A DNA stretch of 48,599 bases, taken from the NCBI GenBank assembly GCA_035690485.1, contig DASSKL010000073.1, positions 1 through 48,599 of the forward strand. Reading direction: 5' to 3'. The notes under the pieces are model-generated. The model was given only the letters and a program-made list of their open reading frames with translations. It was not told where the DNA came from and ran no database searches. The DNA is from Mycobacteriales bacterium. GTDB lineage: Bacteria > Actinomycetota > Actinomycetes > JAFAQI01 > DASSKL01. Shown in pieces: positions 8,442 to 16,123 of this stretch. Position numbers and translations under genes: made by a program. How positions within the stretch are numbered: the stretch's first letter is position 1; every line of letters begins with the position of its first letter.

Positions 8442-9689
8442 TCAGTCGACCCGGATCTCACCGGACACGACGTGTACCGGGATGCCGTCGAGCGGCGCCG
8501 GCGGCGGCCCACCGAGGACCTGGCCGGTCTTCGCGTCGTACGTGCCGCCATGGCAGGGGCAGACGAACTCCTCGCTGGACGGGTCGAAGTCCACGGTGCA
8601 GCCGGCGTGGGTGCACACGGCCGAGAAGGCGACGAAGCGATCGCTGCTCGCGTGCACGACCCAGGCGGGCTGGCCGCTGGCCGGGTCGGTGAAGCTGCGG
8701 GCTTGGCCGACGGGCACCGCCGAGACGGGACCGACCGCGGTCCCCGGCGGTGGGGCAGCGGGCGCGGTCGGCCGGGATGTCGTCGCCGAGGACGTCGCGG
8801 ATGGCTGCGGCGTCGCCCGCCGCGACGTGGGCAATGCTCGACGTTGCGTGCTCGTGGTGCCGCCGGCAAGGCGACCGGCTGCCGCGGTCAGCCCGCCGCC
8901 GGCTCCGGCGACGACCGCGACGAGAGCCGCGACCCGCGCGCGCCCGAGGAGGGTCCGCCGGTCGATCTCGTCGCGAGCCGCCGGCGACAGCGGCTCGCGG
9001 ACCGGGAAGACCGGGCAGTCGGCACGGCGGCCGCACTCGCCGGAGGGTCGAAGCCCGCAGCTCGACCCGTGGGCGCACAGCTGGCGCAGCCGCGGGACCT
9101 CGACGCCGACGACGGCCGGTAGCCCGCCGACCCCGGTCGACAACCGGGCCCGCTCGGTCAGCCAGCCGTCGACGCTGAGGACCCCGCCGGCCCCGAAGCC
9201 GACCAGGATCGTCCACGCGAACAGGAAGACGATGTCCGAGCCGTAGTAGTAAGGCGTGGTGTTCCAGCTGACGGTGAGCAGGAACGTCAGCGACAGCAGC
9301 ATCCCGCCGATCGCCGCGAGCCGGGTGAAGAGGCCGAGCAGCGCGCCCACGCCCACGGCGAGCTCGCCGAAGGCGATGAGCAGGCCCACCAGAGTCGGCG
9401 CGTGCGCCGACAGCTGCAGCAGCGGCCCGATCGGGCTGGTCGCCTGCAACGAGTGCATCTGCCCGACGACCGACGCCGGGTTGTGCGGGTCGAGGTACGC
9501 CGGATTGGCGAGCTTCTGCAGGCCGGCGTACATGAACGTCACCGCAAGGAAGCCGCGCAGGGGCAGGATCAACCAGCCGGGTTGCCGCAGCCCGAGCTCG
9601 GTCCAACGGCGACCGGCCAACCACGCGGGGGGCGCCGGCGGCGGCGCGGTGCGCACCGCCGATGTCTGCCCCGTCCGCTGGAACGTCAC
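8442..9689 (-). CDS. DoxX-family / Rieske [2Fe-2S] fusion protein
   Basis: The 415-residue fusion has a DoxX/DoxD-like four-helix domain (about 40-180), a linker with four cysteines (205, 211, 219, 225), a twin-arginine stretch RRTLLGRARVA (244-254) before a hydrophobic segment, a Thr/Pro-rich spacer and a Rieske domain. The cluster ligands lie in CTHAGC (359-364) and CPCHG (377-381). The internal RR motif suggests the folded Rieske domain is exported by the Tat route after the DoxX helices insert, as in actinobacterial QcrA. It is the first gene of the leftward electron-transfer operon and is divergent from a two-component system. DoxD is part of thiosulfate:quinone oxidoreductase in archaea; that role is not shown here. 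Confidence 0.87.
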   Translation of the reverse strand: MTFQRTGQTSAVRTAPPPAPPAWLAGRRWTELGLRQPGWLILPLRGFLAVTFMYAGLQKLANPAYLDPHNPASVVGQMHSLQATSPIGPLLQLSAHAPTLVGLLIAFGELAVGVGALLGLFTRLAAIGGMLLSLTFLLTVSWNTTPYYYGSDIVFLFAWTILVGFGAGGVLSVDGWLTERARLSTGVGGLPAVVGVEVPRLRQLCAHGSSCGLRPSGECGRRADCPVFPVREPLSPAARDEIDRRTLLGRARVAALVAVVAGAGGGLTAAAGRLAGGTTSTQRRALPTSRRATPQPSATSSATTSRPTAPAAPPPGTAVGPVSAVPVGQARSFTDPASGQPAWVVHASSDRFVAFSAVCTHAGCTVDFDPSSEEFVCPCHGGTYDAKTGQVLGGPPPAPLDGIPVHVVSGEIRVD

Positions 9690-9756
9690 GACCCCAGAGT
9701 GACGCGGCGGTGACTAAGAAGTCGTTCAGCGCGGCGCGCCGGCGATGCCGCGGCCG

Positions 9757-9762
9757 TACCGT
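9757..9762 (+). promoter_or_regulatory. Likely -10 box of a leaderless regulator transcript
   Basis: TACCGT lies six bases before the GTG at 9769, the spacing expected if transcription begins at the start codon. No Shine-Dalgarno sequence precedes this start, which fits a leaderless message. Confidence 0.4.
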
Positions 9763-9768
9763 TGCACC

Positions 9769-10449
9769 GTGACGGCACCGGGCGACGCGCTGACCGGCGT
9801 CCGGGTGCTGCTGGTCGAGGACGACCGATCGATCGCGCAACAGCTGACCCGCGGGCTCGAGCGGGCCGGCTGCTCCGTCATCGCCGTCCGGACCGGATCC
9901 GAAGCGCTGCAGCACTCGGAGGCCGACCTGATCCTGCTCGACCTCGGCCTGCCGGACGTCGACGGCATGCCCCTCTGCGCCCAGCTGCGCGGCTGCACGG
10001 ACGCGCCGATCATCGTCGTCACGGCGCGAGACGCCGAGCCCGACCGGGTTCGCGCCCTGGACAGCGGTGCCGATGACTACGTGGTCAAGCCGTTCGGGTT
10101 CGCCGAGCTGATGGCGCGGATGCGAGCAGTGCTGCGCCGGGCGGAGCGCAGCCAGCCGACCCTCCTCCGGTACGGGCCGCTGTCGGTCGACCTCGACGGC
10201 CGGCGCGTCGAGGTGGACGGCGCGTCGGTGGTGCTGACCGGCAAGGAGTTCGACATCCTCTCGTGTCTGATCACCGAGCCCGGCCGAGTGGTCAGCCGCG
10301 AGGAGATCTTCGACCGGGCCTGGGACGAGCACTGGTATGGCCCCACCCGGGTGCTCGACGTCCACATCGCGGCCTTGCGGCGCAAGCTCGGCGACCCATC
10401 GCTCATCGAGACCGTCTACGGGCGCGGGTTCCGGTTGCGGGCACCGTGA
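9769..10449 (+). CDS. OmpR/PhoB-type response regulator
   Basis: The 226-residue product has a receiver domain with acidic pocket Glu17-Asp18-Asp19, phosphorylation site Asp58, Thr85 and Lys107, then a winged-helix DNA-binding domain whose recognition region includes TRVLDVHIAALRRKLGD and ends in VYGRGFRL. The GTG at 9769 is preferred over an ATG eight codons upstream because neither has a ribosome binding site and a -10 box fits a leaderless start at 9769. Its stop overlaps the start of the sensor kinase gene. It is divergent from the DoxX-Rieske operon, its most likely target. Confidence 0.93.
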   Translation: MTAPGDALTGVRVLLVEDDRSIAQQLTRGLERAGCSVIAVRTGSEALQHSEADLILLDLGLPDVDGMPLCAQLRGCTDAPIIVVTARDAEPDRVRALDSGADDYVVKPFGFAELMARMRAVLRRAERSQPTLLRYGPLSVDLDGRRVEVDGASVVLTGKEFDILSCLITEPGRVVSREEIFDRAWDEHWYGPTRVLDVHIAALRRKLGDPSLIETVYGRGFRLRAP

Positions 10450-11768
10450 CCCGCCGCATCCTGGCGGGGTTCCTCGGTCTGCTCATCGGCGTGCTCGCGC
10501 TCATCGTCGTACCTCTCGGTGCGGATCTCTCCGCGCAGCACCGGCGCGACTTTCAAGACGCCGTGAACGGGACCGCAGCGTCTCTCGCGGCGGTCGCGGA
10601 GGAGCGGCTGGGCGACCGGGCGGACCCGAAAGATCGCGGGCTGATCACCCTGCAGGCCCACCCCGGCGACACCGTCATCCTGCTCGACGACCGTGGCAAC
10701 GTCTTGGTCGCCGAAGGTGCCCACGCGACCCAGGCGGCCATCCGAGCCGTCCGGGCCGGCCGCGCGCCCGAGGTCGTCGACACCGTCACCGCGGTGGCGA
10801 CGGTGGGCCCGAAGGCGCACCCCGAGGGGAGGCTCGTGCTCGTGCGTGCGGCCGAGCCGCTCGACCGCCGGATCGAGCGGCTCTGGGCAGGGCTGAGCGC
10901 CGCGGCCGCACTGGCCCTGGCGGTCGGCGCGCTCGTCGCCGTCGGCCTGGCCCGCTGGATCGCCCGTCCGTTGCGGGATCTTCGCGGCGCAGCGATGCGC
11001 ATGGGCGGTGGCGACATCACGGCTCGCGCCGGTGGGACCAATGGGCCGCCGGAGGTGCGCGAGCTCTCGCGCGCGTTCGACGAGATGGCCGCACGGATCG
11101 GCTCGCTCCTCGACAGTCACCGCATCATGACGCTCGACGTGTCGCATCAGCTGCGCACCCCGCTGGCCGCCTTGCGGCTGCGGTTGGAGCTGCTCGCCGA
11201 CGACGTCCCGGGCGATCTGCGCAGTGAGCTCCACGGCGCCCTGCGCGAGATCGGCCGGCTCACCCGGCTCGCCGACGGCCTCCTCGCGGTCGCCCGGGCC
11301 GAGGAGATGGTCACCCATCCCGAGTCGGTCGACGTGCGTGGAATCGTGGAGGAGCGCGTCGAGCTGTGGGAACCCGCCTCCAAGGAGTGTGGGGTCACCT
11401 TGACGACCGCGGTGGGGCCGGCCCGTGCCTGGGCGACACCGGGCCACCTCGACCAGGTGCTCGACAACCTGCTCGCCAACGCGCTCGAGGCCCTCGGCCC
11501 GGGCAACCACATCGCGGTGACGGCCCGGGTGGCGGACGGCAGCGTCGTCATCTCCGTAGCCGACGACGGCCCGGGCCTGACCCAGCCGCAGCGCGACGCG
11601 GCGTTCAACCGGTTCGTCAGCGGCCGCTCGCAGCCGTCGAGCTCCGGGCTGGGGCTCGCCATCGTGGCGCGACTCGTCGCGGCCGACCACGGCAGCGCAG
11701 AGCTGCACGAGACCCCGGGCGGCGGCCTGACGGCGGTCGTCCGGCTGCCGAGCGGCCGGCCGCGATAG
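10446..11768 (+). CDS. HAMP-domain sensor histidine kinase
   Basis: The 440-residue kinase has a first membrane helix (4-24), an extracytoplasmic domain of about 120 residues, a second helix (about 150-170), a HAMP linker (about 171-225), the H-box TLDVSHQLRTPLAAL with His234, the N-box LDNLLANALEA, the G-box VADDGPGL and a final glycine-rich ATP loop. GTG at 10446 overlaps the TGA of the response regulator, so the pair is translationally coupled; longer upstream readings would run through the regulator gene. The sensor domain has no recognisable ligand motif. Given the divergent operon, a redox or envelope signal is plausible. Confidence 0.93.
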   Translation: MTRRILAGFLGLLIGVLALIVVPLGADLSAQHRRDFQDAVNGTAASLAAVAEERLGDRADPKDRGLITLQAHPGDTVILLDDRGNVLVAEGAHATQAAIRAVRAGRAPEVVDTVTAVATVGPKAHPEGRLVLVRAAEPLDRRIERLWAGLSAAAALALAVGALVAVGLARWIARPLRDLRGAAMRMGGGDITARAGGTNGPPEVRELSRAFDEMAARIGSLLDSHRIMTLDVSHQLRTPLAALRLRLELLADDVPGDLRSELHGALREIGRLTRLADGLLAVARAEEMVTHPESVDVRGIVEERVELWEPASKECGVTLTTAVGPARAWATPGHLDQVLDNLLANALEALGPGNHIAVTARVADGSVVISVADDGPGLTQPQRDAAFNRFVSGRSQPSSSGLGLAIVARLVAADHGSAELHETPGGGLTAVVRLPSGRPR

Positions 11769-11931
11769 CCCGGCGCCCGCAGGTGACCGACGGCGGCGCG
11801 GGCATTTCGGCGGCCCGGAGTGTCACGGCCGCGAAACGGGAAACAATCCGCACGGCCTCAGACAGCAGTCGCCGCCGCCCAGGCGGCATGCCCGTAGCCT
11901 GGCGCGCCTGCCGAAGTCGCCGTTCGTCTCG

Positions 11932-12072
11932 ATGCGTGCGCTGCGAATCCTCGCGCAGTACCACCGGCCGGGGTTCCACTCCAACGACCGCGACACCACG
12001 CGGCTGATCGCCGACTGGAAGCAGGCGCTCTTCGGCAGGGACGGGCAGCTGACCGGGCTCCTCGCCGGCTAG
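11932..12072 (+). CDS. Possible 46-residue small protein
   Basis: This ATG-to-TAG frame lies in the 411-base gap between the histidine kinase and ABC exporter genes. Nearly every third codon position is G or C, as in real genes here. The sequence (MRALRILAQYHRPGFHSNDR and so on) looks like a compact soluble peptide with a charged middle (DTTRLIADWKQALF). There is no clear ribosome binding site and I recognise no family. It could be a real small gene, a remnant of a larger one, or chance. The rest of the gap shows no other gene. Confidence 0.3.
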   Translation: MRALRILAQYHRPGFHSNDRDTTRLIADWKQALFGRDGQLTGLLAG

Positions 12073-12179
12073 CGGCAGCACCACCCCACCTCGAGCACCC
12101 GGCACGGTCAGGCCGCCGTCCGACCGCCCGGCTGCGGCGCGCAGCGAGATTAGAGTGGCCGGGGGATGGGGGGCAGAAC

Positions 12180-13913
12180 GTGTTGTTGACCCTGGTGCGC
12201 CGCTACCTCGCGCCCTACCGGACGTGGCTGCTGGGGATCGTCGCACTGCAGTTCGTGGCGACGGTGGCAGCGTTGTACCTGCCCAGCCTGAACGCCGACA
12301 TCATCGACTTCGGCGTGATCACGGGCGACACCGGCTACATCCTCAGCCACGGCGGCATCATGCTCGCGGTCGCCCTCGTGCAGATCGGCTGCTCGGTCGC
12401 AGCCGTCTACTGCTCGGCCCGCACCGCGATGGCCTTCGGCCGCGACGTCCGGGCCGGCATGTTCCACCAGGTGGGGTCGTTCTCGGCCCGTGAGGTGCAG
12501 CACTTCGGGGCGCCGTCGCTGATCACGCGCGAGACCAACGACGTGCAGCAGGTCCAGCTGCTCGTGCTGATGTCGTTCACGATGATGGTGATGGCCCCGA
12601 TCATGATGATCGGCGGCATCGTGATGGCGATACACGTCAACCTCGGCCTGTCGTGGCTGATCGCCGCCTCGGTGCCGATCCTCGTCGTGGCGATCGGATT
12701 CATCGTCACGCACATGGTGCCGAGCTTCCGGTTGATGCAGGTCCGGATCGACGAAGTCAACCGCCTGCTGCGTGAGCAGATCACCGGGGTTCGGGTGGTG
12801 CGAGCCTTCGTCCGCGAGCCCGAGGAGACCGAGCGTTTCCGTCTCGCCAACGGCGACCTGACCGACGTCTCGATCAGCGCCGGCCGGTGGATGGCTGCGA
12901 TGTTCCCCACCGTCATGGTCGTCGCGAACCTGTCGTCGGTGGCCGTGCTCTGGTTCGGCGGGCATCGAATCGACGCCGGGCACATGCAGGTCGGCGCGCT
13001 GACGGCGTACCTGTCCTACCTGATGCAGATCCTCATGTCCGTGATGATGGGCACGTTCATGATGATGATGATCCCGCGCGCGGCGGTGTGCGCCGAACGG
13101 ATCGTCGAGGTGCTCGACACCGACACCTCCGTCGTGCCTCCGGCGCAGCCGGTCACCGAGATCGTCGAGCCGACCACCTTGCGCTTCGACGAGGTCGAGT
13201 TCACCTACCCCGGCGCCGACGTCCCCGTCGTCCGGGGAGTGAGCTTCGCGGCCGCGCCCGGCCAGACGGTGGCGATCATCGGCTCGACCGGCGCCGGCAA
13301 GTCGACGCTGCTCAACCTGGTGCCCAGGCTGTTCGACGCGACCGCGGGCACGGTTTCCGTGGGGGGCGTGGACGTACGGCGGCTGGACCCCGACCTGCTG
13401 TGGTCGAAGCTGGGGCTGATCCCCCAGAAGGCGTTCCTGTTCTCCGGGACGGTGGCCTCGAACCTGCGCTACGGCAAGGAGGACGCGAGTCCGGACGAGA
13501 TGTGGGCGGCCCTGGAGATCGCCCAGGCACGCGACTTCGTCGAACTCATGCCTGAAGGGCTCGAGGCGCGCGTCGCGCAAGGAGGCACCAACCTCAGCGG
13601 TGGCCAGCGCCAACGCCTCGCGATCGCCCGTGCGCTCATCCGGCGACCGGACATCTACCTGTTCGACGACTCCTTCTCCGCCCTCGACCTGACGACCGAC
13701 GCACGGCTCCGGGCGGCGCTGCGCCCGGTGACCCGCGACGCCACGGTGGTGATCGTGGCCCAACGGGTGTCGACCATCCGCGACGCCGACCTGATCCTCG
13801 TGATGGAGGACGGCGCGCTGGTCGGCACCGGCACGCACGCGCAGCTGCTCGAGACCTGCGCGACGTACCAGGAGATCGTCGAGTCCCAGCTCAGCGCCGA
13901 GGAAGCAGCCTGA
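12180..13913 (+). CDS. ABC exporter half-transporter, degenerate-site subunit
   Basis: The 577-residue product has six membrane helices (about 1-310) fused to an ATPase domain. Walker A GSTGAGKST starts at residue 368 and the signature LSGGQ is at 472-476. Walker B reads LFDDSFSALD, with Asp497 where the catalytic glutamate is expected. That substitution marks the non-hydrolysing site of heterodimeric exporters such as TM287/288 and BmrCD. The start GTG at 12180 follows a G-rich ribosome binding site, and TAGAGT (12151-12156) could be the -10 box. Its stop overlaps the start of the next ABC gene, which supplies the partner. The substrate (drug, lipid or peptide) is unknown. Confidence 0.93.
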   Translation: MLLTLVRRYLAPYRTWLLGIVALQFVATVAALYLPSLNADIIDFGVITGDTGYILSHGGIMLAVALVQIGCSVAAVYCSARTAMAFGRDVRAGMFHQVGSFSAREVQHFGAPSLITRETNDVQQVQLLVLMSFTMMVMAPIMMIGGIVMAIHVNLGLSWLIAASVPILVVAIGFIVTHMVPSFRLMQVRIDEVNRLLREQITGVRVVRAFVREPEETERFRLANGDLTDVSISAGRWMAAMFPTVMVVANLSSVAVLWFGGHRIDAGHMQVGALTAYLSYLMQILMSVMMGTFMMMMIPRAAVCAERIVEVLDTDTSVVPPAQPVTEIVEPTTLRFDEVEFTYPGADVPVVRGVSFAAAPGQTVAIIGSTGAGKSTLLNLVPRLFDATAGTVSVGGVDVRRLDPDLLWSKLGLIPQKAFLFSGTVASNLRYGKEDASPDEMWAALEIAQARDFVELMPEGLEARVAQGGTNLSGGQRQRLAIARALIRRPDIYLFDDSFSALDLTTDARLRAALRPVTRDATVVIVAQRVSTIRDADLILVMEDGALVGTGTHAQLLETCATYQEIVESQLSAEEAA

Positions 13914-15952
13914 TGAGCCGATCCGGCGGCAACGGCTCGGACCCTGCGGAGGGCCGGCCCGCCGGCGTACCAGCGGGAAGTCCTCCTGCCGGGCACGAGA
14001 CCGGCCGGCTCAAGGAGACCGAACGGGTCCAGACCGGCGGACCGGGCGGTGGCCGGTGGGGCAGCGGGCTGGTCGGCCAGAAGGCCTCGTCGTTCGGGCC
14101 GTCGGCCAGACGGCTCGTCGGGCGCATGCGCCCCGATCGCGTCAAGGTCGTCGGCGTGGTGCTGCTCACCATCTTCAGCGTGGCACTGACCGCACTCGGT
14201 CCCAAGCTTCTCGGCCGCGCCACCGACCTCATCTTCGGCGGCGTGATCGGCAGGGAGGTGCTGCCGCACGCCACCAAGGCCCAGGCGATCGCTCGCCTCG
14301 ATGCGTCGGGCAACCACACGAGGGCGAGCCTGCTCTCGTCGATGCACCTGACGCTGGGGGTCGACTTCGGGTCGGTCGGCCGGGTGCTGCTGTTCGCCGT
14401 GCTCGTCTACGCCGGTGCGGCGGTGCTGAGCTTCGTGCAGGGCTACCTGCTCAACGACGTCGTGCAGAACACCGTGCGCCGGATGCGGGCGGACGTGGAG
14501 GAGAAGGTCCACGCCCTGCCGCTCAGCTACTTCGACCGCCAACCCCGTGGCGAGCTGCTGAGCAGGGTGACCAACGACATCGACAACATCAGCCAGAGCC
14601 TGCAGCAGACGATGAGCCAGCTGTTGACCAGCCTGCTGACGGTCGTGGCCGTGCTGAGCATGATGTTCTGGATCTCCTGGCTGCTCGCGCTGGTCGCACT
14701 GGTGTCGGTGCCGGCCTCGATGGCGCTGGCGCGCGTGGTCATGCGTCGCTCCCAGCCCATGTTCATCGACCAGTGGCGCCGCACCGGCCGGCTCAACTCC
14801 CACATCGAGGAGACCTTCACCGGCCACGAGCTGGTCAAGGTCTTCGGTAAGCGGCGCGAGGTCGAGAAGGTCTTCGCGACCGAGAACGAAGCGCTCTACA
14901 AGTCGTCGTTCGGCGCGCAGTTCGTCAGCGGCCTGATCATGCCGCTGATGATGTTCGTCGGGAACCTGAACTACGTCGTCATCGCGGTGGTCGGCGGGCT
15001 ACGCGTCGCGCACGGGTCGATGTCCCTGGGAGACATCCAGGCATTCATCCAGTACTCGCGCCAGTTCACCCAGCCGCTGACCCAGGTCGCCTCGATGGCC
15101 AACCTGCTGCAGTCCGGTGTCGCCTCCGCGGAGCGGGTCTTCGAGCTGCTCGACGCTCCCGAGGAACCCGCCGACGCCACAGGCAGCGCCGCGCCCGAGC
15201 GGCACGGCGAGGTCCGCTTCGCGCACGTGTCGTTCTCCTACGACCCGAGCAAGCCGCTCATCAAGGACCTGTCCCTCGTCGCCCAGCCCGGCCAGACCGT
15301 CGCCATAGTCGGGCCCACCGGCGCAGGCAAGACCACGCTGGTCAACCTGATCATGCGGTTCTACGACGTGAATGGCGGTCGGATCACCCTCGACGGGGTG
15401 GACATCACGTCGATGCCACGCTCGGCGCTGCGCCGCCAGATCGGCATGGTGCTGCAGGACACCTGGCTGTTCGAAGGCACCATCCGGGACAACATCGCCT
15501 ACGGCAGACCGGACGCCTCCGAGGACGAGATCCGCACCGCCGCCCGAGCGACCTTCGTCGACAGGTTCGTGCACTCGCTGCCCGACGGCTACGACACCAG
15601 GGTCGACGAGGAGGGCTCCAACCTGTCGTCGGGCGAGCGCCAGCTGGTGACGATCGCGCGGGCCTTCCTCGCGAGTCCGGAGCTGCTGATCCTGGACGAG
15701 GCCACCTCGTCGGTCGACACCCGGACGGAGCTGCTGCTGCAGCACGCGATGAGCGCGTTGCGCACCGACCGCACGTCGTTCGTGATCGCGCACCGCCTGT
15801 CCACGATCCGCGACGCCGACCTGATCCTGGTGATGGAGCACGGCGAGATCGTCGAGCACGGCACCCACCAGACGCTGCTGCAGGCCGACGGGGCCTACGC
15901 ACGGCTCTACCAGTCGCAGTTCGCAGCGACCGGCGAGGCGCTGACGCACTGA
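13913..15952 (+). CDS. ABC exporter half-transporter, catalytic-site subunit
   Basis: The 679-residue partner has a Gly/Pro-rich N-terminal extension of about 60 residues, six helices, and an ATPase domain with Walker A GPTGAGKTT (from residue 467), the variant signature LSSGE (571-575) and canonical Walker B LILDEATSSVD with Glu596. In a heterodimer its altered signature would pair with the altered Walker B of the first subunit, giving one degenerate and one active ATP site. The ATG overlaps the upstream TGA. A helix-rich insert follows the first helices (residues about 115-150). Confidence 0.93.
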   Translation: MSRSGGNGSDPAEGRPAGVPAGSPPAGHETGRLKETERVQTGGPGGGRWGSGLVGQKASSFGPSARRLVGRMRPDRVKVVGVVLLTIFSVALTALGPKLLGRATDLIFGGVIGREVLPHATKAQAIARLDASGNHTRASLLSSMHLTLGVDFGSVGRVLLFAVLVYAGAAVLSFVQGYLLNDVVQNTVRRMRADVEEKVHALPLSYFDRQPRGELLSRVTNDIDNISQSLQQTMSQLLTSLLTVVAVLSMMFWISWLLALVALVSVPASMALARVVMRRSQPMFIDQWRRTGRLNSHIEETFTGHELVKVFGKRREVEKVFATENEALYKSSFGAQFVSGLIMPLMMFVGNLNYVVIAVVGGLRVAHGSMSLGDIQAFIQYSRQFTQPLTQVASMANLLQSGVASAERVFELLDAPEEPADATGSAAPERHGEVRFAHVSFSYDPSKPLIKDLSLVAQPGQTVAIVGPTGAGKTTLVNLIMRFYDVNGGRITLDGVDITSMPRSALRRQIGMVLQDTWLFEGTIRDNIAYGRPDASEDEIRTAARATFVDRFVHSLPDGYDTRVDEEGSNLSSGERQLVTIARAFLASPELLILDEATSSVDTRTELLLQHAMSALRTDRTSFVIAHRLSTIRDADLILVMEHGEIVEHGTHQTLLQADGAYARLYQSQFAATGEALTH

Positions 15953-16123
15953 GCGCAACCCGTGCTGAGCCTGAACCTGGGCTGCCACCTGCTCGATGCG
16001 ACCACTTCGGCTCGACGGTGGAGTGAACCGCCTGCGCGACGATCCAGCGGCCCGGACCTCTCGGCCGGGAACGCTACCGTCAATCCCGCACCGGAAACCG
16101 TATCGACCTGGCAGGATGGCGCG

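Noticed and set aside
8458-10365. Long minus-strand frame covering the DoxX-Rieske gene and the response regulator
   Set aside because: It is read out of frame with DoxX-Rieske and antisense to the regulator; the sequence is Arg-rich and low in complexity.
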